Shown one piece after another: positions 35,298 to 42,827 of a stretch of DNA of 64,000 bases. Source of the stretch: Moraxella pluranimalium (GTDB lineage: Bacteria; Pseudomonadota; Gammaproteobacteria; Pseudomonadales; Moraxellaceae); assembly GCF_002014825.1 (NCBI RefSeq), contig NZ_MUYU01000009.1, positions 110,896 to 174,895 of the forward strand, given 5' to 3'. Each line of letters starts with the position of its first letter. Positions within the stretch are counted from its first letter, which is position 1. The translations under genes were made by a program, and so were the position numbers. The notes below the pieces were generated by a model. That model searched no databases, was not told the DNA's origin, and saw only the letters and a program-made list of their open reading frames with translations.

Positions 35298-35648
35298 ATG
35301 ACTAACAAAGAAAAATTAATTGACTTATTAAAAACTCAAGAGTTTGTCTTAAAAGCACTCGGGCATACGCAAATTGCAGATGGTGTGAATCATGCAATTG
35401 ACATGGTTAACGATTTTGACGATTGGGAAAAAATTGTTGATTGCGAAGATAGTTTGCCAGAAGCCGATAGTACTGTACTAGCACTTGCAAACGGTAGAAT
35501 TAGAGTTTTGACTTATGAGGTTGTCCGACACGATGACGATTATAGCCACTGGTGGAATGATGAAGATGGCGAATTTTGTTATTACATTGATAGCGGTGAT
35601 GTCACCCACTGGATGCCACTACCACAACCACCCAAGGAAACACAATGA
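35298..35648 (+). CDS. DUF551 domain protein
   Basis: The C-terminal half fits DUF551: [33 protein letters not shown] ... [18 protein letters not shown], a domain common in phage early regions with unknown function. The N-terminal ~50 residues form helices ([34 protein letters not shown]). The ATG at 35298 (MTNKEK) is 2 codons inside an alternative start at 35292. It overlaps ssb by 4 bp. Confidence 0.78.
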   Translation: MTNKEKLIDLLKTQEFVLKALGHTQIADGVNHAIDMVNDFDDWEKIVDCEDSLPEADSTVLALANGRIRVLTYEVVRHDDDYSHWWNDEDGEFCYYIDSGDVTHWMPLPQPPKETQ

Positions 35649-36076
35649 GCGTCAATAAAGTCATTTTAATAGGAAATTTGGGCAATGACCCAGAAATTAA
35701 GCAATTTGATAACGGCATGATTGCCACCTTATCGGTTGCCACAAGCGAGCGCTGGACGGACAAAACCACAGGCGAGCGTCGTGAGCAGACCGAGTGGCAT
35801 CGTGTGGTGCTTAATAACCGCACCGCTGAGATTGCCGAGCAATACCTGAAAAAAGGTGCCAAAGTCTATATCGAAGGCGGTCTTCGCACCCGCAAATGGA
35901 CGGACAAGAACACAGGACAAGAGCGTTACAGCACTGAGATTCGTGGCGATCATATGCAGATGCTAGGCACTCGTGACGATAACCCACAGCCCACAAGCTA
36001 CAACCGCACCACCCCACCACAAGGCTATGTGACCCAACCAGCACAGCCTACAGGTGGGGATGATATACCGTTTTAA
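35645..36076 (+). CDS. ssb: Phage-encoded single-stranded DNA-binding protein
   Basis: The 143-residue protein has the OB-fold start [19 protein letters not shown], the segment [47 protein letters not shown], a Pro/Gln-rich linker and the acidic tip DDIPF used to recruit partners. It is slightly shorter than chromosomal SSB (~170 or more) and lies in the RecET-type recombination operon, so it is the phage copy. Confidence 0.95.
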   Translation: MSVNKVILIGNLGNDPEIKQFDNGMIATLSVATSERWTDKTTGERREQTEWHRVVLNNRTAEIAEQYLKKGAKVYIEGGLRTRKWTDKNTGQERYSTEIRGDHMQMLGTRDDNPQPTSYNRTTPPQGYVTQPAQPTGGDDIPF

Positions 36077-36085
36077 GGAGCTGTC

Positions 36086-36493
36086 ATGAAATCCCGCAAA
36101 CAAAAAATCGCCAAAAAAGCCAAACAAGGATTGCGTAATTATCAGCGTAAGCTTGACCATGAATACAGGCTACAGGCAGAACTTGGCACAGAACGCTTTG
36201 GCTATTGGCAATTTCCGCTGTACGGTGTCAGTGCTCGTGAGATATACGCCCGCAGCACTTGGTTTGGCGATTGGCAACAAGACAAGCCACCACAGGGCAA
36301 GCGTGTGTATCACATTGAGATTGTGATCAAAGAAAAGGTAGTCAATCGCACTTTTGTCGATGGCTATCGCACCGAACCCTGCCATTTTGGGGATATTTAC
36401 GGCGTGGTGGTCAATCATTTGGATGAATTGTACGAGCAAAACCCACAGCTAAGCCCAAATAGCTATCAGAGTTTTGCGAGAATTAGAACTTAA
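36086..36493 (+). CDS. Hypothetical phage protein, 135 residues
   Basis: The protein has a very basic N-terminus (MKSRKQKIAKKAKQGLRNYQRKL) and a middle rich in aromatic residues (RFGYWQFPLYGVSAREIYARSTWFGDWQ), ending with a helix (GVVVNHLDELYEQNP). AAGGAG precedes the ATG. The basic start suggests nucleic-acid contact. No family was recognised. Confidence 0.6.
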   Translation: MKSRKQKIAKKAKQGLRNYQRKLDHEYRLQAELGTERFGYWQFPLYGVSAREIYARSTWFGDWQQDKPPQGKRVYHIEIVIKEKVVNRTFVDGYRTEPCHFGDIYGVVVNHLDELYEQNPQLSPNSYQSFARIRT

Positions 36494-36505
36494 AGGAGCT
36501 AGATT

Positions 36506-36703
36506 GTGAAAAAGTATTTAACATCTAACGAAATTTGTGAAATCTTTGGCATTTGCAAAATGACCCTAAGCCGTTGGGAAAAACGACACCCAAATGGTGA
36601 ACCATTTCCAAAGCCCGTCATGGGTGGCGGATTGGGCGGTGGTGTCAAACGCTATTTAAGCCAAGAAGTTCATGAATGGGAATTGAAACACACCGCCAAA
36701 TAA
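36506..36703 (+). CDS. AlpA/MerR-type DNA-binding protein
   Basis: The 65-residue protein starts at a GTG behind AAAGGAG and reads YLTSNEICEIFGICKMTLSRWEKRHPNGEPFPKPVMGGG, then a wing (VKRYLSQEVHEWE). This is the excisionase/AlpA-type winged HTH. As the last phage gene before a terminator it may be an excisionase, in which case the attachment site and integrase would have been next to it. None is present. Confidence 0.72.
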   Translation: MKKYLTSNEICEIFGICKMTLSRWEKRHPNGEPFPKPVMGGGLGGGVKRYLSQEVHEWELKHTAK

Positions 36704-36727
36704 AAGCCCAGCAATGGGCTTTTTTTT
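36702..36727 (+). terminator. Intrinsic terminator at the right end of the prophage
   Basis: AAAAGCCCA / TGGGCTTTTTTT stem with a short loop overlaps the last phage gene's stop codon. Confidence 0.8.
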
Positions 36728-36790
36728 CGTCCAACAAAAGACTATAATGCAACAAATCACATCATTCAAAAACATATCATCTCATCATTC

Positions 36791-36813
36791 TGTGTACATA
36801 ATTGTGTACATAA
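36791..36813. promoter_or_regulatory. Tandem TGTACA operator ahead of the GTPase gene
   Basis: The 12-bp unit TGTGTACATAAT occurs twice in a row, so two palindromic TGTACA half-sites are separated by 6 bp. It lies 24 bp upstream of the GTPase ATG and looks like a repressor site. Confidence 0.45.
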
Positions 36814-36836
36814 TTTTAAAATAAAGAAAAATATCA

Positions 36837-38228
36837 ATGAACAACCCTAACAAAATCAACCACCTAACCACCATTTCAGTGATTGGGCATACCAATGTCG
36901 GCAAGACATCGCTACTGCGTACACTGCTTAGAGATAGCCAATTTGGTGAAGTCAAAAACGCATCAGCGACCACACGCCATGTCGCCGCTGTGCAGATTTT
37001 GGCACAAAATGGCTCGCCACTGGTTACCTTGCATGACACCCCAGGGCTTGAAGATGCCACAGGCGTGATGGACTTTATCCAAGATCACACCGATGGGCGT
37101 GCCGATGGTGTGGAGCGGTTGGCAGGATTTTTGCAGGCGGTGGATGATGGAGATGCTCGGCTGACGGATGATTTTAGCCAAGAAGCTAAAGTCATCAAAA
37201 GCCTACTGGATGCCGACATCGCCATCTATGTCATCGATGCGCGTGAGCCTGTACTATCCAAATACAAAGATGAGCTGGCGATTTTGGTAAGTTCGGGCAC
37301 GCCGATTTTACCAGTGTTTAATTTCATTCATCAAGGACAGGACAATATGCCGATGTGGCGTGAGATGCTGTCTCGCCGTGCACTACATATCACTTGTAGC
37401 TTTGATACGGTGGCGTTTGATTTTGAGAATGAAATGCAGCTGTGGGATAACCTTGAAACCCTATCCAATCACGACACCAATATCCAAACGCTCAAAAACG
37501 AACGCCAAGACGCATGGCATGAGATGATGGAAACTGGCAGTCAGATGATTGGTGATTTTCTCATCAATGTTGCTGCCTTTAGCCAAAAAATCGACCAAGA
37601 CGACGACCCTGCACCGACACTGTCTCGGATGCAAAATGCCGTGCGACAAGGCGAGAGCATCCTACATGGACAGCTACTTGCGCTATATCGCTTTTATCAT
37701 GCGGATGTCTCAAGTGATACGCTTGCCATCACAGGGGCGACCCAAGACATCTTTGATAGCGAGCTACTTAGCCATTATGGTATCCGCACCGCAGGCGGTG
37801 GCATGGCAGGTATGCTGATTGGTGCAGGGATTGATGTGGCGACGCTTGGGGCAAGTCTTGGGCTGGGTACGGCGATTGGTGGCGTGCTCGGTGGCATTTT
37901 GCCAAATAGTGGCGCAATCAAGGATAAGGCGATGGGCGTACAGACCTTGACCATTGATTATGCGACCATCACCCTGCTTGCCGCTCGTGCCCAGACCCTA
38001 CATCACCATCTACGCCATCGTGGGCACGCAAGCCTAGATGCGATACACACCGATGGCAATCAGCTACCGTGGCAGACGGACAAAGTGCCATCCGCCATCA
38101 AAAAAGCACGCACGCATCCGCATTATTGTAGTCTGACTGAAGCTTATCATGATAAGGCGATGCTTCGAGCCGAGCTTGCCGATCAAGTGGCGGATGTACT
38201 GATTGGGCATTTGGAAGTATTGGTGTGA
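36837..38228 (+). CDS. GTPase with DUF3482 C-terminal domain
   Basis: The 463-residue protein has Ras-like G motifs (GHTNVGKTSLLRTLL as P-loop, TLHDTPGLED as G3) with an unusual G4 area (VFNFIHQG instead of NKxD), followed by DUF3482: a helical region and a glycine/alanine-rich amphipathic membrane segment (GGGMAGMLIGAGIDVATLGASLGLGTAIGGVLGGILP). Such proteins resemble membrane-remodelling GTPases and are usually encoded beside a DUF2868 partner, which is missing here. The gene directly borders the prophage, so the partner may have been lost. Confidence 0.82.
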   Translation: MNNPNKINHLTTISVIGHTNVGKTSLLRTLLRDSQFGEVKNASATTRHVAAVQILAQNGSPLVTLHDTPGLEDATGVMDFIQDHTDGRADGVERLAGFLQAVDDGDARLTDDFSQEAKVIKSLLDADIAIYVIDAREPVLSKYKDELAILVSSGTPILPVFNFIHQGQDNMPMWREMLSRRALHITCSFDTVAFDFENEMQLWDNLETLSNHDTNIQTLKNERQDAWHEMMETGSQMIGDFLINVAAFSQKIDQDDDPAPTLSRMQNAVRQGESILHGQLLALYRFYHADVSSDTLAITGATQDIFDSELLSHYGIRTAGGGMAGMLIGAGIDVATLGASLGLGTAIGGVLGGILPNSGAIKDKAMGVQTLTIDYATITLLAARAQTLHHHLRHRGHASLDAIHTDGNQLPWQTDKVPSAIKKARTHPHYCSLTEAYHDKAMLRAELADQVADVLIGHLEVLV

Positions 38229-38254
38229 ATTTGATGGGTGGTTGATGTGGGTGT

Positions 38255-38280
38255 AGTGTATTGTAGAGCTACAATACACT
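38255..38280. repeat. Perfect inverted repeat at the end of the GTPase gene
   Basis: A 12-bp perfect stem (AGTGTATTGTAG / CTACAATACACT) with a 2-nt loop lies between the GTPase and the convergent truncated gene. It lacks a T-tract but may act as a termination or attenuation hairpin. Confidence 0.5.
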
Positions 38281-38563
38281 GCTGCAAAGCTTATACTCTG
38301 GATAAATTTCTTTATATTTTTCACAAGCATCATATAATAAATTTTTAAATTCATCATCAGATACAATCAATTTTTCCTTTCCAATAAAAAAGCACACCCC
38401 GCTAAAATGATCTTCTTCATAATGGCTTTCAGTATCTGGAAATATACATCCAATATCATTAAACACAAAACCATGCCTATTCATAAGGCAATCCACAACT
38501 TCCAAAAAATAGTTATCCTGATACACCAAATTAAAAAACAACTTAGCGGTTGAAAATTTAGGC
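38269..38563 (-). pseudogene. Immunity-protein-like gene truncated by IS30
   Basis: About 95 residues remain: NYFLEVVDCLMNRHGFVFNDIGCIFPD ... HFSGVCFFIGKEKLIVSDDEFKNLLYDACEKYKEIYPEYKL. The acidic character and the ending IVSDDEFKNLL..ACEKY resemble contact-dependent inhibition (CdiI-type) immunity proteins, though this is a weak resemblance. The IS left end directly adjoins the 5' end, and the frame continues into IS sequence, so the native start is lost. No toxin gene is next to it. Confidence 0.4.
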
Positions 38564-39629
38564 AAATTCAATCTTGAAGTGCAACACACCCAAAGTTACA
38601 TTTTACCTCAAGTGGTGTTTTAAATCCTAGCACTTTTCTTGGTCTGTTGTTTAAATTGGACTCAATTTGCTTAATTTGCTCCTCATCAAGATTATCCAAT
38701 CTAACAGACTTGGGTAGAAACTGACGAATTAGTCTATTGGTATTTTCATTGGTTCCTCTCTCCCATGAGTGGTACGGTCTGGCAAAGTAAACTTGAGTGT
38801 TTAGTGCTTGCTCTATGCGTTCATGCAATGCAAACTCTTTGCCATTATCAAAGGTAATGCTTTGCACTTGTTCATCTTTGAGTAAATCAATACAAGTGTG
38901 TGCCACCAATATTGCTTTGCGGTTTGGCAGTGCTTTTATTTTGACTTCTCGTGTGGCTCTATCCACCAAAGTCACTAATACCCCTTGATGTCTTTTGCCA
39001 ACCACGGTATCCCCTTCATAATCACCCAATCGTTGTCGTTGTTCGATGATGTTTGGTCTATCAGCAATGTCTTTACGATTGGCAATCTGTCCACGCCTAT
39101 CATGGGCTTTGTAGCCACGTTTACGATAGGTTTTTTGACAACGCAGATAAGTGTGTACTCTGCCACCTTTGGCTTTATCAGCATAGATGTATTGATAAAT
39201 GGTTTCATGACAAGGAACATCTGTCCAACCTAATACTTTAAGCCTACCTGTGATTTGTTCAGGGGAGTAGTACTTACTTAACAAGTGCTTGATATAAGAC
39301 CATGCAAAGTCAGATAGATGATAGGTGTTGTTTGCCTTACGTTCTTTGGCTTTGGCATGAGCTTGTTTGGGTCGATAACCACGTAAGCCTGTGTTGCGTT
39401 TTATTTCACGGCTAATGGTGGATTTATGATAGCCTAGTCGTCTGGTGATTTCACTGATTGAAATATTGCTTTTCAAATCTGCTGAAATTTGGTATCTTTG
39501 TTCAAGAGTAAGATGTGTATATGTTTGCATGACGTTTCCGATAGGTGAGAGTTGAAGAAGTAAGTGCAACAGTGCATATCTTACTTCTTTTTTCTATTTA
39601 CTGAAATGTTGCAGTTCGAGGTTGAATTT
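38564..39629 (-). mobile_element. IS30-family insertion sequence
   Basis: The element is about 1066 bp. Its ends are 23-bp imperfect inverted repeats: AAATTCAATCTTGAAGTGCA.. (38564-38586) and the complement of 39607-39629, which reads AAATTCAACCTCGAACTGCA.. (20 of 23 match). It carries one intact transposase on the minus strand. A target duplication could not be resolved because both flanks contain ATTTAGG. Confidence 0.85.
38568..39530 (-). CDS. IS30-family transposase
   Basis: The protein has an N-terminal helix-turn-helix (HLTLEQRYQISADLKSNISISEITRRLGYHKSTISREIKRN) and a DDE core with GDYEGDTVVG, TFDNGKEFALHE and the later E in SWERGTNENTNRLIRQFLPK, exactly the IS30 pattern. At 320 residues from the ATG at 39530 it is full length and appears intact, so the element may be active. 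The stop lies inside the left inverted repeat. Confidence 0.95.
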   Translation of the reverse strand: MQTYTHLTLEQRYQISADLKSNISISEITRRLGYHKSTISREIKRNTGLRGYRPKQAHAKAKERKANNTYHLSDFAWSYIKHLLSKYYSPEQITGRLKVLGWTDVPCHETIYQYIYADKAKGGRVHTYLRCQKTYRKRGYKAHDRRGQIANRKDIADRPNIIEQRQRLGDYEGDTVVGKRHQGVLVTLVDRATREVKIKALPNRKAILVAHTCIDLLKDEQVQSITFDNGKEFALHERIEQALNTQVYFARPYHSWERGTNENTNRLIRQFLPKSVRLDNLDEEQIKQIESNLNNRPRKVLGFKTPLEVKCNFGCVALQD

Positions 39630-39739
39630 AGGTTATCCAAAGTGTCTATTTTGTGAAAAATTACATTCATTCAATCAAGCCTTTGTTGGCAAAATTTAAT
39701 ACAACCATTGGATGAATTTAAAATTCCCATAAGGATTGA

Positions 39740-41056
39740 TTAATTCAACTTCACCAAATCCAAGCGCTCACCTTCAAACAGCTCCATATCAGGGGCAAGC
39801 GTCACCATAAAGCGATCAAAGTACAACAGCTGCTTAACCAGTAGCGCAAAATCTCTCGGAAAATGGATGCCGTGTCTTTTGCCAATCTCCACCATCTCAA
39901 GCATCATGGCGTTTAGACTGTCGTTGTTGGCATTTGCTTGTGGGTTTTGGGCTTGGTTTGGGACGACCTTACCAAGCATCTTACGCAAATCTTCTGCTAG
40001 GCGGTCAATATCCATCTTGTCACTGCTGTGTGTCATGCCGATATTCACCATCGCTTGTGCCATCCCCCGATAATCACTGATTTGTAGGCTCTGCACCAAA
40101 CTAAAACACGCCTGCAAACTGCTTGGCTGTATCCGCCCCATCAAGCCAAAATCCAAAAATGCAATACGCCCATCATCGAGCAGCATCAAGTTGCCTGCGT
40201 GCAAATCAGCATGAAATTCACCCGTCATCATCAAGGATAAGAACCAAGTATCAAGCACATCGCTCATGATTTGCTTACTGTCTCGCCCTACTGTGCCGTC
40301 CCAAATTAGACTCTCATCAATGAGTGATTTGCCCATCAACAGATCCATGACCAGCACTCGCTTGGTGCTAAGTTCGTGATGTACGGTAGGTGCGGTGACT
40401 TTGGTATTACCGACTTGTTTTAGATGTGCCAAAAACTGCTCAATATGGCGACTTTCGGCGATAAAATCCGTCTCTGCCAGCATCCGAGTGCGAATCTCAT
40501 CGACAATGGGGGCAAGATTGGCGGCTTTTAGGTTTGGCACAACTTTTTCAAGCGCCCAAAACACGCTGTGCAGTACGCTCAGATCCGTATGCATCACCGT
40601 GCCGACATCAGGTTTTTGCACCTTGAGCGCCACTTGTCGTCCATCGGTCAGCACCGCCTTGTGCACCTGCGCGATACTCGCCGATGCCAATGGCACAGGA
40701 TCAATATACGAAAAAATATCGCCCAAGCCACGACCATCAGTCTCAAGCTCTTCGATCAGCACCGAGCGTATCTTGGCAAATGGCACAGGCGTCGTCTGAT
40801 CCAGACAGCCCTGAAAAGCTAGCACATACTCACGGGGGAAAATCGATGGCGTGCTTGCGATAAATTGCCCAAGCTTGATATAGGTCACGCCCATCTGCTC
40901 AAAGGCTTCGCGCAGTAGCTGCGCATCCATCTTATCGCCTTTTGCGACTCTGAGCGCAGATAGGCCCGCGACACTGGCGGTTTTTTGGATACGGCTAAGC
41001 ACCTGCACGCCTTGATGCAGACCTTTTTTGGCTAGGGAAAATGGATTTTTTGGCAT
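39740..41056 (-). CDS. UbiB/AarF (ABC1) family atypical kinase
   Basis: The 438-residue protein has the family signatures: KLGQFIAST (KxGQ), the Ala-rich loop variant PLASASIAQVHKA, VALKVQKP with the ATP lysine, the E of LAETDF, DLHAGNL and LDFGLMG. Members support ubiquinone synthesis or lipid handling at the membrane. No ubiE/ubiJ neighbours are found, so it may be a paralogue rather than UbiB itself, which usually also has two C-terminal membrane helices; none is seen here. Confidence 0.85.
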   Translation of the reverse strand: MPKNPFSLAKKGLHQGVQVLSRIQKTASVAGLSALRVAKGDKMDAQLLREAFEQMGVTYIKLGQFIASTPSIFPREYVLAFQGCLDQTTPVPFAKIRSVLIEELETDGRGLGDIFSYIDPVPLASASIAQVHKAVLTDGRQVALKVQKPDVGTVMHTDLSVLHSVFWALEKVVPNLKAANLAPIVDEIRTRMLAETDFIAESRHIEQFLAHLKQVGNTKVTAPTVHHELSTKRVLVMDLLMGKSLIDESLIWDGTVGRDSKQIMSDVLDTWFLSLMMTGEFHADLHAGNLMLLDDGRIAFLDFGLMGRIQPSSLQACFSLVQSLQISDYRGMAQAMVNIGMTHSSDKMDIDRLAEDLRKMLGKVVPNQAQNPQANANNDSLNAMMLEMVEIGKRHGIHFPRDFALLVKQLLYFDRFMVTLAPDMELFEGERLDLVKLN

Positions 41057-41133
41057 TATTTTCACTTAATATTTAATTAATAATATAAAATTAGCTTGGC
41101 TAATCATTGATGTGATGGCAAATCCGCCAAAAT

Positions 41134-41919
41134 TCAAGGCGTAGCACACACAGGGCAGGACTTATCACGCTCAAATAGTCGATGCTTGAGCGTCATGCTC
41201 TGCCCCTGCCAAGTCACAAGCATATTTGCAATGGGATTATCAGCCTTACCCAAATATGTCAAAGCCACCTGCGATGCCATTGCCCCGATGACTGCCACCG
41301 TGCTAGCGAGCACACCTGATGTCGCACAGGTCATCTCATCACCCACATCATCGCCGAACACACAGTGATAGCACCCTGTATCAGGCGTATATAGCGCCAA
41401 TTGCCCCACTTCGCCAATCGCCGATGTCGATAATAGGGGCAGCTGCTGATGACGGCAGGATTGATTTAATAAATCACGCACCGCAAAATTATCCGTACAA
41501 TCAATCACCAAATCCGCACCACCAATCAGCTGATCCACATTCTCCCGTGTCACTCTATCGGTCATCGCTGTGATGTGTGTCAGTGCATTGTGCTGATGTA
41601 GTGATGATTTGGCAATGATGGCTTTGGACTTACCGATGTCGGTATCAAAATATAGCGATTGTCTTTGTAAATTGCTCTCATCAATGACATCGTCATCAAT
41701 GATGGTCAATCGCCCAATCCCTGCACGCACGAGCACCTGCGCCACAGGACAGCCAAGCCCACCCATGCCGACGATGATGGCATGGCTATGCTTGAACCGT
41801 AGCTGTGCATCAATATCCCAGTCATCAAGCAGGATTTGGCGAGCATAGCGCATCATTTCTGTATCGCTTAGGCTGTCGCTCAAACTGTTTGCTTGATTAT
41901 CCACTGCGTACTGTGTCAT
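41134..41919 (-). CDS. moeB: HesA/MoeB/ThiF family adenylyltransferase
   Basis: The 261-residue protein has the E1-like fold: Rossmann AIIVGMGGLGCPVAQVL, DDDVIDESNLQRQSLY with the ATP-contacting Arg, DCTDNFAVRDLLN, a zinc site CYHCVFG and a C-terminal CPVC. Such enzymes adenylate the C-terminal glycine of MoaD or ThiS. MoeB is preferred as the length fits and no thiamine genes are nearby. Its ATG overlaps the prmC stop by 4 bp, so the two are coupled. Confidence 0.85.
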   Translation of the reverse strand: MTQYAVDNQANSLSDSLSDTEMMRYARQILLDDWDIDAQLRFKHSHAIIVGMGGLGCPVAQVLVRAGIGRLTIIDDDVIDESNLQRQSLYFDTDIGKSKAIIAKSSLHQHNALTHITAMTDRVTRENVDQLIGGADLVIDCTDNFAVRDLLNQSCRHQQLPLLSTSAIGEVGQLALYTPDTGCYHCVFGDDVGDEMTCATSGVLASTVAVIGAMASQVALTYLGKADNPIANMLVTWQGQSMTLKHRLFERDKSCPVCATP

Positions 41920-42815
41920 GTTGTACTACCAAACGATTTATCATCGAATGACCGACCAAAACCAAGCGTGATGCGGTCATTATCTCCATAATCCTTGACC
42001 GTGCGTACGCCCACAAAGCCTGCTTTGGTCAGAATCTCACGCACTGCCACCCCTTGATCATAGCCATGCTCGATGACCAGTAGCCCGCCTGCCCGCAGAT
42101 GCCGATGTGCACCATCGGCGATGGTGATGATATCCGCCAGTCCATCTTGATCAGCGACCAAAGCACTCACAGGCTCATGGGTCAGCGATGCCATATGGAT
42201 GTCGTCTTTGGCGATATAAGGCGGATTGCTGACGATGATGTCAAATACGCCATCGATCGCACTGTACCAATCCGAGCGTATCAGCGTGCAGTTATCCGCA
42301 CCAAGCCTGTCTGCGTTTTGGCTCGCCACTGCCAAAGCCTCATCCGAATAATCCACCGCCACCACCGATGATGACGGTAATTCTAGTGCCAAAGTAATGC
42401 CAATACAGCCACTGCCTGTGCCTAGATCCAAAATGGCAGGCGATGCACTGTCATCGCCCTGCTTGACCATCCCAAGCACCGTCTCAATCAAAATCTCCGT
42501 ATCCGCTCTGGGTATCAGCGTATGAGCATTGACCACAAACTCACGCCCCCAAAATCCCTGCATCCCTGTCAGATACGCCAACGGCTCACCATCTATCATC
42601 CGAGCGATACCAATGCTTAGCCTGTCCACTTCATCATCAGTGGGTACATAATCACCATCAGTAATCAAAAACACCGATGGCTGATTAATCACAGTGAGCA
42701 GCCAACCATCAAGCCAATGACGGGGCAAGTTCTGCGACTGCCAAGTAGCAAACACCTGCCGAATGCGTGCAATCGACAGGTGTTGTAACTGATTATAAAT
42801 AGTTAATTGATTCAT
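41916..42815 (-). CDS. prmC: Peptide chain release factor N5-glutamine methyltransferase
   Basis: The 299-residue protein has an N-terminal helical domain and the methyltransferase motifs FWGREFVVNAHTLIPRADTEIL, ILDLGTGSGCIGITLA and IVSNPPYIA. PrmC methylates the GGQ glutamine of RF1 and RF2. Its usual neighbour prfA is not in this cluster. Here it is followed by moeB, as in some other gammaproteobacteria. Confidence 0.93.
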   Translation of the reverse strand: MNQLTIYNQLQHLSIARIRQVFATWQSQNLPRHWLDGWLLTVINQPSVFLITDGDYVPTDDEVDRLSIGIARMIDGEPLAYLTGMQGFWGREFVVNAHTLIPRADTEILIETVLGMVKQGDDSASPAILDLGTGSGCIGITLALELPSSSVVAVDYSDEALAVASQNADRLGADNCTLIRSDWYSAIDGVFDIIVSNPPYIAKDDIHMASLTHEPVSALVADQDGLADIITIADGAHRHLRAGGLLVIEHGYDQGVAVREILTKAGFVGVRTVKDYGDNDRITLGFGRSFDDKSFGSTT

Positions 42816-42827
42816 TATAATATCGGA

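Larger units (their letters stand above)
20725..36703. mobile_element. Cryptic prophage with P2-type tail remnant and cargo genes
   Basis: The left arm (minus strand, to 25826) holds tail-end genes in P2 order read right to left: W, J, I, fibre, fibre chaperone, YiiX-like hydrolase. The right arm (plus strand, from 30163) holds early genes: RecE-like exonuclease, KilA-N, RecT, AlpA-like, SSB. gpV is reduced to its last ~90 codons. No integrase, terminase, portal, capsid, sheath or lysis gene is in the window, and two genes are frameshifted, so it is probably defective. Ends are set by the last phage-like genes. No attachment-site repeat was recognised. Confidence 0.85.

Noticed and set aside
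36506..36703. Assigning the AlpA-like gene as xis
   Set aside because: The fold fits, but no integrase or attachment site is present to support the specific role.
20725..36730. Attachment-site direct repeats at the prophage ends
   Set aside because: No convincing repeat was found by eye and no integrase or tRNA is present to anchor one.
38561..39638. ATTTAGG on both sides of the IS30 element as a target-site duplication
   Set aside because: The match partly overlaps the inverted repeat and is longer than the 2-3 bp usual for IS30, so it cannot be told from chance or from repeat sequence.
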